This document shows, one piece after another, positions 21,667-30,689 of a stretch of 64,000 nt of DNA. The notes beneath the pieces were generated by a model. That model searched no databases and was not told the DNA's origin. It saw nothing but the letters and a program-made list of their open reading frames with translations. This DNA is from Pseudomonadales bacterium (GTDB lineage: Bacteria > Pseudomonadota > Gammaproteobacteria > Pseudomonadales > JAHRWD01). The DNA lies in contig JARGPR010000007.1 of assembly GCA_029210125.1 (NCBI GenBank), forward strand, positions 41,008 to 105,007. Direction: 5' to 3'. The translations under genes and the position numbers were made by a program. The stretch's first letter is position 1, and the number at the start of each line of letters is the position of its first letter.

Positions 21667-24102
21667 ATGACCCAGGAAATCGATCCCACTCCTTGTTTTC
21701 ACTGCGGACTACCGGTACCCCGATTATATCCCGTAAAGGGTAAATCAGGTTCGATCGACGCTTTATACTGCTGCGTCGGGTGCAAGGCTGTTGCTGAGAC
21801 GATCGAGGAAAGTGGTTTCGGTCAGTATTACCGTTTAAGAAGTGGCCAAGCAGATAAACCCGCCGACCCTGTAGCGGATATCAATAGGTATATCGGGTTC
21901 GATCAAGTCGATGTACTTGAGGAAATTTCCACGAAAATATCCGCAGACAGCCGTGAAATATTTCTCTCAATCGAAGGTATTCATTGTGCAGCCTGTGTGT
22001 GGTTGCTGGAACGGCAGATGAATCAACTCAGCGGTGTACAAGAAGCTACGGTTAACTTATCGAACCATCGCGCCCGAGTGAGATGGGACCCCAAAAAAAC
22101 CAAGATCAGCACGGTTTTTAGTGCTATTCAGGCCATTGGTTATAAAGCTCATCCATTTCAACCCCAACAAGAAGAGGCTTTGTTTAAAAAGGAGGAAAAA
22201 CAGGCAATATTACGCTTGGGGATCGCAGCGATAGGCATGGCCCAAGTCATGATGTACGCCATACCTCTCTACCTCGGTGCTGGGCAGGAGATTACCGAAC
22301 AGTATCGTGATCTACTGCGTTGGGCCAGCCTGATGATCACCACACCTGTTGTGTTTATTTCGGCACGCCCTTTTTTTAGTTCGGCCTGGCGGGATCTCAA
22401 ATCCCTACGACCAGGAATGGATGTGCCTGTTTCGCTGGCGGTTGGCGGAGCCTACTTAGCAAGTATATGGGCAACCCTTAGCCAACAGGGCGAGGTCTAT
22501 TTTGACTCAGTTAGTATGTTCACCTTTCTGCTTTTATTGAGCCGTTACGTAGAAATGAAGGCACGCCACTCAGCAGGCCGAAGCGAACAGTCTCTGCATC
22601 GCATACTGCCAGATTTTGCGCTGAAGTTAGTCGATGAAAATATCATTGAAACGCCGATTAAAAACCTGAAGCCCGGAGATCGGATTTTAATAAAGTCCGG
22701 CGAGATGGTGCCGGCTGATGGATCTATCGAAAGTGGAATCAGTCAACTCAATGAAGCTGCTATGACAGGCGAATTTTATCCGATCACAAAAAAAACCGGT
22801 GATACGGTACTAGCAGGAACAGGAAATATTGAAAACCCTATCGAGGTCGTAGTAACCCATACCGTTGCTGATTCAAGATTGAACCTCATTGAGCAACTGC
22901 TTGAGCAAGTCCAGCATCAAAAACCAAAAATCGCGCAACAGGCGGATCAGATAGCCGGTTATTTCGTCTCGGGCGTACTCCTGATAGCTGCACTTGTATA
23001 CAGCTATTGGAGAGTTCGTCAGCCTGAATCCGCTTTCTGGATTACCCTATCTGTTTTGGTAGTAACCTGCCCCTGTGCACTTTCCCTGGCTACCCCCACC
23101 GCTATCACCGCTGCGGTTCATGCGTTGCGTAAAAGGGGTTTTTTAATTACAGGCAAACAAGCACTATCAGGTTTGGCCGCCACTACGGATATCGTTTTCG
23201 ACAAAACAGGCACATTAACCATTGGCGAACTTACCGTAGGCGCAATAGAAACCTCTGATGAATATTCCAAGTCTGAGGTACTTCAAATCGCGCGGGCACT
23301 TGAACAGGAATCAGAGCACCCGATTGCTAATGCATTTAAACACTTGAGTCTGGAGTTACCTTACCTTAATTGCTCCGAGCGAAGACAAAAGACTGGGCTA
23401 GGTATTGAGGCGAAAATTGCCGAAAAACGGTACCGCATTGGGAGGGAGTCATACGTACGTGAAGTGATTAAAAATAGCCACACACAGTTACCCAAGTCTT
23501 TTTTAAATATGAGTATCTACCTGGCAAATGAATCCGGTTTTATTGCATCGTTCAATTTAGATGATCAGCTTCGAGCGGGCGCTAAAACCACAATTAGCGC
23601 GTTAAAAACTGGTAAATTTAACGTTTCTCTTCTTAGTGGCGATAGCTCAGACACACCCTCTAAAATCGCTAAACAAGTCGGAATTGAACAGGTATTTTCA
23701 TCGATGTTGCCAGAGCAAAAAGTACAGTTTGTAACGGGGCAGCAGGATAAAGGAAAACGAGTACTTATGATGGGTGATGGTATTAACGATGCGCCCGTAC
23801 TTTCAGCATCAAATGTATCCGTTGCAATGGGCAGTGGGACTGATCTGGCTAAAACCCACGCCGATGCAGTATTACTATCAAACGATTTAACGGTTATTCC
23901 ATTAGTTATTGTACATGCTCAGAAAACTCAAAGGGTTATCCGGCAAAATATCGGCTGGGCGATACTGTATAACTTGACAGCGCTACCGCTAGCTGCAGGT
24001 GGGTTTCTAGAGCCTTATATGGCGGCTATTGGTATGTCAGTGAGTTCGCTAATTGTAGTTGGCAATGCCTACAGGCTCACCCGAATGCCTTCTCGAATAT
24101 AA
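21667..24102 (+). CDS. ccoI: Copper-transporting P-type ATPase CcoI/FixI
   Basis: This P1B-type ATPase exports copper across the inner membrane for cbb3 oxidase assembly. The 811 residues show an N-terminal Cys-rich metal-binding extension (CFHCG...YCCVGCKAV) and an HMA domain with CAAC at 107-110. The transmembrane metal site CPC is at 468-470, the phosphorylation motif DKTGTLT begins at D512, and GDGINDAP is in the P-domain. The extra N-terminal Cys-rich domain is the feature that separates CcoI from CopA exporters. The ccoS gene begins 8 bases after its stop. Confidence 0.95.
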   Translation: MTQEIDPTPCFHCGLPVPRLYPVKGKSGSIDALYCCVGCKAVAETIEESGFGQYYRLRSGQADKPADPVADINRYIGFDQVDVLEEISTKISADSREIFLSIEGIHCAACVWLLERQMNQLSGVQEATVNLSNHRARVRWDPKKTKISTVFSAIQAIGYKAHPFQPQQEEALFKKEEKQAILRLGIAAIGMAQVMMYAIPLYLGAGQEITEQYRDLLRWASLMITTPVVFISARPFFSSAWRDLKSLRPGMDVPVSLAVGGAYLASIWATLSQQGEVYFDSVSMFTFLLLLSRYVEMKARHSAGRSEQSLHRILPDFALKLVDENIIETPIKNLKPGDRILIKSGEMVPADGSIESGISQLNEAAMTGEFYPITKKTGDTVLAGTGNIENPIEVVVTHTVADSRLNLIEQLLEQVQHQKPKIAQQADQIAGYFVSGVLLIAALVYSYWRVRQPESAFWITLSVLVVTCPCALSLATPTAITAAVHALRKRGFLITGKQALSGLAATTDIVFDKTGTLTIGELTVGAIETSDEYSKSEVLQIARALEQESEHPIANAFKHLSLELPYLNCSERRQKTGLGIEAKIAEKRYRIGRESYVREVIKNSHTQLPKSFLNMSIYLANESGFIASFNLDDQLRAGAKTTISALKTGKFNVSLLSGDSSDTPSKIAKQVGIEQVFSSMLPEQKVQFVTGQQDKGKRVLMMGDGINDAPVLSASNVSVAMGSGTDLAKTHADAVLLSNDLTVIPLVIVHAQKTQRVIRQNIGWAILYNLTALPLAAGGFLEPYMAAIGMSVSSLIVVGNAYRLTRMPSRI

Positions 24103-24110
24103 GGTTTGTT

Positions 24111-24302
24111 ATGGAAATACTTTATCTGCTAATCCCGCTCGCACTAGTCCTGTTTGGCGTAATACTTTGGGCCTTTTCATGGTCGGTAAAAAATGATCAA
24201 TTTGAAGACCTTGATCGACATGGGCATGACCTACTTTTTGACGACGATCTCAATTTGAAACCATCATCCGATTCGAAGGATAAAATGAATGATGACAGCT
24301 AA
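24111..24302 (+). CDS. ccoS: cbb3 oxidase maturation protein CcoS
   Basis: This 63-residue protein has one N-terminal membrane helix followed by the conserved WAFSWSVKNDQFEDLDRHG segment that defines CcoS/FixS and an acidic tail. CcoS is needed for cofactor insertion into the CcoN subunit in Rhodobacter. The end overlaps the next gene by 14 bases, suggesting coupled translation. Confidence 0.92.
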   Translation: MEILYLLIPLALVLFGVILWAFSWSVKNDQFEDLDRHGHDLLFDDDLNLKPSSDSKDKMNDDS

Positions 24303-25032
24303 CTACGTATTAATCGTCGCTTTCAGTTTAGGTCTGGTGGGTAGTACTCACTGTATAGGCATGTGCGGCGGTATCATGGCCGCAATTTCCTCGGCTACCG
24401 GGCACAACGGTGATGTTTCCTCCAGATATAAATGGCGCCAGCTGTTTCTATATAACCTGGGGCGTATCTCTACTTATAGCTTGATCGGGCTGCTACTGGG
24501 TTCGGTGAGCGCGTGGTTGGCAAGTTTTGGTGCAAACTGGGGATTGGTTTTTCGAGTAATTGCTGGTGTTAGCCTGGTAATGATGGGACTTTATCTTGCT
24601 GGTTTTGGCTTTGTCATGATGTTATTTGAATCATCAGGTCAATTCATCTGGAAGCGCATTCAACCTTTTGCCAGGCATTTCTTGCCACCAAAGAACTGGT
24701 GGCAGACCTTGTTGCTGGGTGGCCTGTGGGGTTGGTTACCCTGCGGTATGGTTTACGGCGCGCTAATCTGGAGCTCATCCCAGGGCTCAGCGTTATTATC
24801 TGCTTTACTAATGTTTTGTTTTGGTCTTGGCACCGTGCCAGCATTAATGTTAACGGGAGGTCTTAGCAGCCGATTCACAGAATTTGTATCCAACCAAAAT
24901 ATACGCAAAGGGCTTGGGGTTCTCGTGCTTCTTTATGGGGTATGGACCCTGTTTGGCTCAATGCTTTTACCTGGTATGTCGACTCACGATCATGGCGCTG
25001 GCCAAGGGAATCATTCCGAGCATATTCATTAA
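24289..25032 (+). CDS. Sulfite exporter TauE/SafE-like (UreH-type) membrane protein
   Basis: This 247-residue polytopic protein has about six helices. It begins with GSTHCIGMCGGIMAA, the Cys-containing signature of the UreH/SafE-like transmembrane family often found after ccoS. A second related half follows the linker (GLWGWLPCGMVYGALIWSS), with a possible metal-interacting CxxxC and LPCG. A short His-rich tail (HDHGAGQGNHSEHIH) may bind metal. Given its overlap with ccoS, a role in copper handling or cbb3 assembly is plausible but not proven. Two adjacent ATG codons (24289 and 24292) could serve as start. Confidence 0.85.
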   Translation: MMTANYVLIVAFSLGLVGSTHCIGMCGGIMAAISSATGHNGDVSSRYKWRQLFLYNLGRISTYSLIGLLLGSVSAWLASFGANWGLVFRVIAGVSLVMMGLYLAGFGFVMMLFESSGQFIWKRIQPFARHFLPPKNWWQTLLLGGLWGWLPCGMVYGALIWSSSQGSALLSALLMFCFGLGTVPALMLTGGLSSRFTEFVSNQNIRKGLGVLVLLYGVWTLFGSMLLPGMSTHDHGAGQGNHSEHIH

Positions 25033-25115
25033 TAATGCTGTAGCTTGTATCACAATACATGCTACATTTGGTAAAATGACTATATAGATTACCAGGCGTC
25101 AGTAGGATCTCTAAT

Positions 25116-25895
25116 ATGAAAAGCAATTCAGATAAAAACATAGAGTTAAAAGCGATGCCCTCATCCCAAGCCAATGTGATGCTGTGTAAAGGTTGTACGC
25201 TTGATCCTCTCTGCCACCCGAACACGCTAGATAAAAAAACGGTAGATGATCTCGACAGTGTGTTTAATCGCGGGGTAATGTACAGCAAAGGAGAGTATAT
25301 ATATCATCAGGGTGAAACATTCGATGCGGTTTACGTTGTTAGATCAGGCTCTTTGAAAACTTATGCCATTACCAGTGGCGGTGAAGAGCAGATTACAAAT
25401 TTTTATTTCGCTACCGAATTAACCGGCCTCAACGGCCTGAACACGAAAGTCTACCCAGTATCGGCGGTTGCCCTGGAAACTACCACAGTCTGCAAAATCC
25501 CATTTTCAAACGTCGAAGAGCTATCTCTAAAACTACCTGAGCTTCGGGAAAACCTTTACTCGACCATTGGCAAAGAGCTTGATAGTTTTCAAGAAATGAT
25601 ACTGACTTTGAGCAAAAAAAATGCTGAGGAGCGAGTTGCGACTTTCTTGATGAATTTGTCCTGTCGCTACAAGAAACGCGGTTTTTCCGCTTCTTCTTTT
25701 CGGTTAACGATGTCTCGGAGCGAAATAGGAAATTTCTTGGGGTTAGCCGTAGAAACAGTCAGCAGGGTGTTTTCAAAATTCCAAAAACAATCACTGATAA
25801 AAGCTGAAGGGCGTGAAATTGAAATACTAGATCCTAGCCGGTTGGCTGTAATGTCAGGAGGAATGGCTTCAGAAGGCGCTCATGCTGCACAATAA
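25116..25895 (+). CDS. anr: Oxygen-sensing Fnr/Anr-type transcription regulator
   Basis: This 259-residue CRP-family regulator senses O2 through a [4Fe-4S] cluster. The four expected ligands are present: C24, C27 and C33 in LCKGCTLDPLCHP, and C126 in TTVCKIP. A cyclic-nucleotide-like beta-roll, a dimerisation helix and a C-terminal HTH with ETVSRVFSKFQ follow; the E-x2-S-R pattern predicts recognition of TTGAT-N4-ATCAA sites. I did not find such a site upstream of ccoH or of this gene. Anr/Fnr next to cco maturation genes fits control of microaerobic respiration. The symbol could equally be fnr. Confidence 0.95.
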   Translation: MKSNSDKNIELKAMPSSQANVMLCKGCTLDPLCHPNTLDKKTVDDLDSVFNRGVMYSKGEYIYHQGETFDAVYVVRSGSLKTYAITSGGEEQITNFYFATELTGLNGLNTKVYPVSAVALETTTVCKIPFSNVEELSLKLPELRENLYSTIGKELDSFQEMILTLSKKNAEERVATFLMNLSCRYKKRGFSASSFRLTMSRSEIGNFLGLAVETVSRVFSKFQKQSLIKAEGREIEILDPSRLAVMSGGMASEGAHAAQ

Positions 25896-25917
25896 ACACT
25901 ACAGTATTTATTAACCC

Positions 25918-25952
25918 TTAGTTCTTAGTTCTTAGTTCTTAGTTCTTAGTTC
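25918..25952. repeat. Heptanucleotide tandem repeat, 5 copies of TTAGTTC
   Basis: Five perfect head-to-tail copies of TTAGTTC occupy 35 bases between the 3' ends of anr and the convergent GGDEF/EAL gene. Being outside both reading frames, copy-number slippage would not change a protein, but it could alter the 3' region of either mRNA. No terminator hairpin is evident in this gap. Confidence 0.9.
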
Positions 25953-25970
25953 TTTCATTAGGGGAAGGAA

Positions 25971-28103
25971 TTAAACTTCGATCAGCTGATTGCTTTGACT
26001 ATCGGCGCGTACTAATTTTTCGATTTCATCCGCGTCAACCGCTTTGGAGAATAGGTAACCCTGCACCTTGTCACATCCACGTGCTTTTAAATACTCTAAC
26101 TGCGCCCAGGTCTCAACACCTTCCGCCACCAGCTCCAGATTTAGACCCTTTGCAATTGAAACAATCGCGTTTACCAAATATGCGTCTACATCCTTACTTT
26201 CAATATCATTAACAAAGGCACGATCAATTTTCAGGGTACGAAGCGGAAATTTTTGTAAATAGCTTAAAGATGAGTACCCGGTACCAAAGTCATCAATTGC
26301 GATGTTGACGCCGTACTCACTTAGTTGCCTGAGTTTCGCGGTAGCATTACTTGCGTCATTCATTAACATGCCTTCCGTTATTTCAATTTCCAAAAAGCCG
26401 GCGGGCATGGAGTAACTTGCCAAAAGACCTATCACATCGTCGGCAAAGTTTGGTTGGGCAATTTGTAAGGGTGATATGTTTACCGCAATTCTTTCTATAT
26501 GAATCCCCTGATTTGCCCAAGTAGTCCAGTCCTGAATGGCTTTTTCAATAACCCATTTCCCAAGCCGAACAACCATGCCACTTTGTTCTGCAATATCGAT
26601 AAATTCCAGCGGGAACAACCGACCCTGCTTAGGATGATCCCAACGAACCAGCGCTTCCAGGCCACTCATTTTCCCGGTAATAACATCAACTTGCGGTTGA
26701 TAACTAAGCGTAAACTCTTCGCAGTCTAGCGCTCGTCGCAGGTCATTCTCAATGATAATTCTATCTGGGCTTGTGCTGTCAAATTCGCTTTGATACAGCT
26801 GGTAGCCATTTTTTCCACGTTGCTTTATGGTATACATCGCTGTATCCGCATGGGTAATTAGCTCACGTAAATCTTGACCATCCCTGGGGTACAGGGCAAT
26901 ACCAATGCTCACGCTTGTATAAAGTTCATGGCCTTCGATAGAAAATGGTGCTTTAAGAGCGGTTTTAATTTTTTCAGCAACTAGTATCGCATCAGCCTCA
27001 CCGTGGATATGCGGCAGCAAAAGCGTGAATTCATCTCCGCCGAAGCGAGCCAAGGTATCCCCTTCACGAACGCAGGCTTGCAGTCGTTGAGCGATCGCTT
27101 GAAGCATTAAATCGCCAAGGGGGTGACCCAAGGTATCGTTAATCAATTTGAAACGATCGAGGTCTAGAAACATTAAGGCAAACATCTGCTTATTTCGTTT
27201 AGCCTGGACAATCGCCATATTAGTTCGATCTTCAAAAAGGCTACGGTTTGGCAAACTTGTTAATGAGTCATGGTACGCCTGGTAACTTATTGTTTCTTCG
27301 GCCTTTATTCTTTCAGTGACATCTCGCGCAACTCCAAAAACACCCTTGAAATTGGTTTGTTTTGGCAGAATAGCGGTTAAATCGCTTACAGCCTCTAGCT
27401 GGACGGGAAGCGCTTCAAAATCCATAAAACGAACACTATTATCTGCAGTTCGAAGCCGCAACACTTTATTAACAGAGTTAGCGGATAGATCAATATGGAT
27501 CAATGTATCGATCTGATCCATATCGTCTTCGTGTGCGATTTCAGAAAAGGGGCGGCCCAGCAGCCTATTTTTATCGTAGCCTAACAATACCTTGGTCCGA
27601 TCATTCAAATAAGTAAAACAACCTCGCTCGTCCAGCATATAGATTATATCGGGGGAGTGTTCCACGATGTAGCGATGTAGCTTTTCGGAATCGGACAGCT
27701 TTTTCTGAATCAGCAAATTGTGGCGTTCCAGTTGGGCTTTTGAAACTGCGTTTCCGATAGTTGTGAGAAGACCATCCGCAGCATAAGGTTTTCGAAGATA
27801 ATCATACGCGCCCAGTTTGAGTGCTTCGCTTACCGCTTCAAACGAAGTTTCACCGCTGACGACGATAACGGTAAAGTTATACTGGTTATCCTGGATATGT
27901 CTGAGAACATCATGGCCGGACACCCGCGGCATGTTGAGGTCGAGTATGACTAGATCGAACTCCTGAGCATCCAGTAACGACAGAGCTGCTTGCCCTCCCT
28001 CTGCAATTGTTGTCTGGTATCCATGCAATCTGAGCAACTCCTCCATACTTAACAGGAGATTGAGCTCGTCATCGACTAGTAACAAATTGCCTTTATGTGT
28101 CAT
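25971..28103 (-). CDS. Response regulator with PAS, GGDEF and EAL domains
   Basis: This 710-residue cytoplasmic protein is built for phosphorylation-controlled c-di-GMP turnover. Domains in order: receiver (1-120) with phospho-acceptor D55; PAS (about 140-260, SPDIIYMLDERGCFTYLND); GGDEF with intact GGDEF at 355-359 (RFGGDEFTLLL); EAL with EALVRW from 483, DDFGTGYSSL and VAEGVET present. Both catalytic signatures look intact, so either synthesis or hydrolysis is possible. It follows the HDOD-kinase gene by 32 bases on the same strand, so that kinase is the likely phosphodonor. Confidence 0.93.
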   Translation of the reverse strand: MTHKGNLLLVDDELNLLLSMEELLRLHGYQTTIAEGGQAALSLLDAQEFDLVILDLNMPRVSGHDVLRHIQDNQYNFTVIVVSGETSFEAVSEALKLGAYDYLRKPYAADGLLTTIGNAVSKAQLERHNLLIQKKLSDSEKLHRYIVEHSPDIIYMLDERGCFTYLNDRTKVLLGYDKNRLLGRPFSEIAHEDDMDQIDTLIHIDLSANSVNKVLRLRTADNSVRFMDFEALPVQLEAVSDLTAILPKQTNFKGVFGVARDVTERIKAEETISYQAYHDSLTSLPNRSLFEDRTNMAIVQAKRNKQMFALMFLDLDRFKLINDTLGHPLGDLMLQAIAQRLQACVREGDTLARFGGDEFTLLLPHIHGEADAILVAEKIKTALKAPFSIEGHELYTSVSIGIALYPRDGQDLRELITHADTAMYTIKQRGKNGYQLYQSEFDSTSPDRIIIENDLRRALDCEEFTLSYQPQVDVITGKMSGLEALVRWDHPKQGRLFPLEFIDIAEQSGMVVRLGKWVIEKAIQDWTTWANQGIHIERIAVNISPLQIAQPNFADDVIGLLASYSMPAGFLEIEITEGMLMNDASNATAKLRQLSEYGVNIAIDDFGTGYSSLSYLQKFPLRTLKIDRAFVNDIESKDVDAYLVNAIVSIAKGLNLELVAEGVETWAQLEYLKARGCDKVQGYLFSKAVDADEIEKLVRADSQSNQLIEV

Positions 28104-28135
28104 GTTTATAGTTCACATGTAGTATGAAAATATAA

Positions 28136-30286
28136 CTAGTGTTCTAGCTTCCTGGGCAACAATATTTGCCAAGTAACTCCATGCCGGCTATTTCGGCATG
28201 TAATTAACCCACCCATCTTAGATACCAGGCTATGAACAATATTCAGTCCAATGCCAGAGTGCTTTTTCCCTTTTAAGCTGCGTTTCACCTCGAATAAACG
28301 CGGCATGACTGAGGCGTCTATTCCTGTTCCGGTGTCCTGGATCGATATCTCAACATACCAATCTTCGTTTAGATAAAATTGGTCTGCTGTAGATATTGAT
28401 ATCACGCCGCCGGTTGGCATCGCCTCGATAGAATTTAGAATTAGATTTGTCAAAATTTGTTTCAGGGCATTCTCAGATCCCCAAATAGACGGAATATCAT
28501 TATCTAGTTCAAGTTTCGTTTCAATCTGATTTGGATAAGTGTTCGACGTACTAAATATCTCAACCTGATCAGCGACCAATTGATTAATATCGAATAACGC
28601 AAACTCTGGGTCATCGTCAGCTCTTTGCCGCCCTAGACGCTCCAGTATGTCACATACTCTGGTGATTTCTGACTTAACAATTAGCAGATTTTCCTTCGCT
28701 GACGAGTTGTCGTCCAGTTTGCGCCCCATAATTTCAAGGTAATTCTGAACAACGCTCAATGGATTATTCGCTTCGTGTATCGCTTTTTTTACCGAAATTT
28801 CATAGGTTTTTGTCTGATTTTCAACGATATCTTTATGTTGCTCCTGCAACCAATAAAAATCCTTCAACAGGTTTCCCAACCGGAACATTAGCATCTTAAG
28901 TAATTGCGTATTTTCAGGGATGGAATCGATGTGACCTTGATCTATCCCAACTAACAGCACGCCAAGCGGTCTTCCATCAAAATAGAAAGGATGGCAATAA
29001 AAACCTGTTGTGCCTAGATAGTTAAGGAACTGTCGATCAACTACTACCAGAGATTCCAGCTCACTCATCCCTTCTGAAAAAAAACGCACAGGTTTATTAT
29101 CCAATAATGAGTTACTTAATACGCTCCTATCCCGCTCTACCGGTATGCTGATCTCTTTGAGAAACGCCGGAACGTTTTCATGGCCAGCAATTTTTATGGT
29201 ATCCGTATGCTTACCGTATAGAAAAAATAGTGATGACCCGGCATTTAACAAGGATCGAAGGGCACTCCTGACCAGTGACAAGAGTTCTGATTCGCTATGT
29301 CCTGAGTCGGCAGTGTGGCAAATACTGGAGACTAATGATATATCTTTAACCTGCGCGCGCAGTTGCTGATGTTTTTCGCGGAAACGATGGCTATTTTCTA
29401 AATCCGGCTTGATCGGTCGCGCGGCAGCATTCGAACTACTGCTATCATCCTCAATTGGTACTGAGTCTCGCCAGTCGATACCATAACTGTTGGCCGCATC
29501 GATAGCATCATCTCTGGATTTTCCTAAAAGGGCCCGTGCTGTTGAGGTGTCGATGGCAAATAATATATTGGCATTCTGGATAAACTGCTGCGCGTTGCCG
29601 GATTGATCGTCCACCGCATGACTGGCTAAGTTCACAATTTTAACCAGGTGGTGTGCATCAAGAATAGCCTCGACAGGTTTAGCCTGATACTTAACCGCAT
29701 CAGAAATACAGGGGTCAACTCCCCACTGATCAATCAGGTGTGCACTCAGTAAATTATGATTAATACCGAACTGCTCGACCTCATAAATCAAGCAGTTAGA
29801 GGCGGAGCCATCGGTAGACATTTTCTTGCTGATCAATCCGTTCGATTGAATCTCCATAACCAGCTGCCCTATTCCCCTTACAAGAGCACATAGGTAAGCC
29901 TCTTCAGGCTCACGATAGGAGGTGATTTTGGATAATGACAGCGCGATTTGAGCTCCCATAAACGCGCGACACCAGTGGTATTCAAGGTACGCGATTTGAT
30001 CGTTTTGATAACTTCGAAATGCCTGGTATGCGGAGGAGCTAAAAGCAATCGCCTGGAGCGCATCGTAGCCAATCATTGCGCATAATTCGCTGAGTGTCCC
30101 TGAACGCTCGGATTGATCTGGCTGTTCGTTGGAGGCAACAATGATCACTCTTACAAGAAGAGCAGCGTCTTTTCTTATGATATTGGATACAGAAGAGTAG
30201 GATCGTGCAGGGTTCTGCAACTCATCCTGAAGTTCAAGAAGAATTTGCGGCAAGGTTGTTAATTTGTATGGTTCAACCTGTTGCAT
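28136..30286 (-). CDS. Soluble HDOD-GAF histidine kinase
   Basis: This 716-residue protein has no membrane segment. The N-terminal part is an HDOD domain (TTLPQILLELQDEL, then YLCALVRGIGQLVMEI and FGINHNLLSAHLIDQWGV). A GAF-like region follows (about 320-470), then a histidine kinase core with HEANNPLSVVQNYLEIMG, whose putative phospho-acceptor is H504. The N-box is NLILNSIEAMP, with DTGTGID and SGIGLNIVHSL completing the ATPase. The catalytic motifs look intact. HDOD domains are HD-like but usually lack hydrolase residues and act as signalling platforms. It precedes the REC-PAS-GGDEF-EAL gene, its probable partner. The stimulus is unknown. Confidence 0.85.
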   Translation of the reverse strand: MQQVEPYKLTTLPQILLELQDELQNPARSYSSVSNIIRKDAALLVRVIIVASNEQPDQSERSGTLSELCAMIGYDALQAIAFSSSAYQAFRSYQNDQIAYLEYHWCRAFMGAQIALSLSKITSYREPEEAYLCALVRGIGQLVMEIQSNGLISKKMSTDGSASNCLIYEVEQFGINHNLLSAHLIDQWGVDPCISDAVKYQAKPVEAILDAHHLVKIVNLASHAVDDQSGNAQQFIQNANILFAIDTSTARALLGKSRDDAIDAANSYGIDWRDSVPIEDDSSSSNAAARPIKPDLENSHRFREKHQQLRAQVKDISLVSSICHTADSGHSESELLSLVRSALRSLLNAGSSLFFLYGKHTDTIKIAGHENVPAFLKEISIPVERDRSVLSNSLLDNKPVRFFSEGMSELESLVVVDRQFLNYLGTTGFYCHPFYFDGRPLGVLLVGIDQGHIDSIPENTQLLKMLMFRLGNLLKDFYWLQEQHKDIVENQTKTYEISVKKAIHEANNPLSVVQNYLEIMGRKLDDNSSAKENLLIVKSEITRVCDILERLGRQRADDDPEFALFDINQLVADQVEIFSTSNTYPNQIETKLELDNDIPSIWGSENALKQILTNLILNSIEAMPTGGVISISTADQFYLNEDWYVEISIQDTGTGIDASVMPRLFEVKRSLKGKKHSGIGLNIVHSLVSKMGGLITCRNSRHGVTWQILLPRKLEH

Positions 30287-30689
30287 TAGCGGTATTCAAA
30301 CTCGATTTTATTATGATTAAAAATGGCCACAAAAACTGGTTATTATTTAGCCATTTATTTGACGTCAGGTCAATCTATAGTTTTATCTTCGCAACTATCT
30401 GAAAGTCCGAATTTAATCTGATCCAGCTAGTAATTCAGCGCCCGATATAAGATATCTATCAGCAAGCTAATTAGCGACATCATATTCCGTTTTAGTGACT
30501 GTTTGATAAACCGCCGGCGGTAAAACACACCGCCGGGTTTGGCATCAGCCTTGAAAGGATTGGTTCGCGGATTACGTATAGTACAATCAATTGAAGGTGC
30601 GAGAGCAATTTTAAGGCGGCACTATCACTGTTCGCATCGATGAGTACAGCACCCTCTTAATTGAGAATATTGAGCATGAGAGTTGAGCA
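30287..30689. other. Intergenic region, 403 bases, no gene seen
   Basis: This stretch lies between the HDOD-kinase start and the end of the transglutaminase-like gene, both minus strand. It contains a strong GC-rich hairpin (see 30508-30540). Near 30358-30373 a TTGAC/GTCAA inverted element overlaps a possible -35 (TTGACC on the minus strand) for the kinase operon, but the -10 is poor. No convincing coding frame was found on either strand. Confidence 0.5.
30508..30540 (-). terminator. GC-rich hairpin, possible terminator of the transglutaminase-like gene
   Basis: Perfect 8-bp arms CCGGCGGT (30514-30521) and ACCGCCGG (30529-30536) enclose a 7-base loop. AAAC/GTTT outer pairing is possible with a 2-base bulge. 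It lies about 150 bases beyond the stop of the gene at 30690. The U-run on the minus strand is only three bases, so intrinsic termination is plausible but not certain. Confidence 0.45.

Noticed and set aside
24875..25288. 137-codon minus-strand frame across the SafE-like gene end and the anr start
   Set aside because: Antisense to two well-supported genes and compositionally unlike a real protein.
25918..25952. CRISPR-like array
   Set aside because: Contiguous 7-base units without spacers, so a simple tandem repeat.
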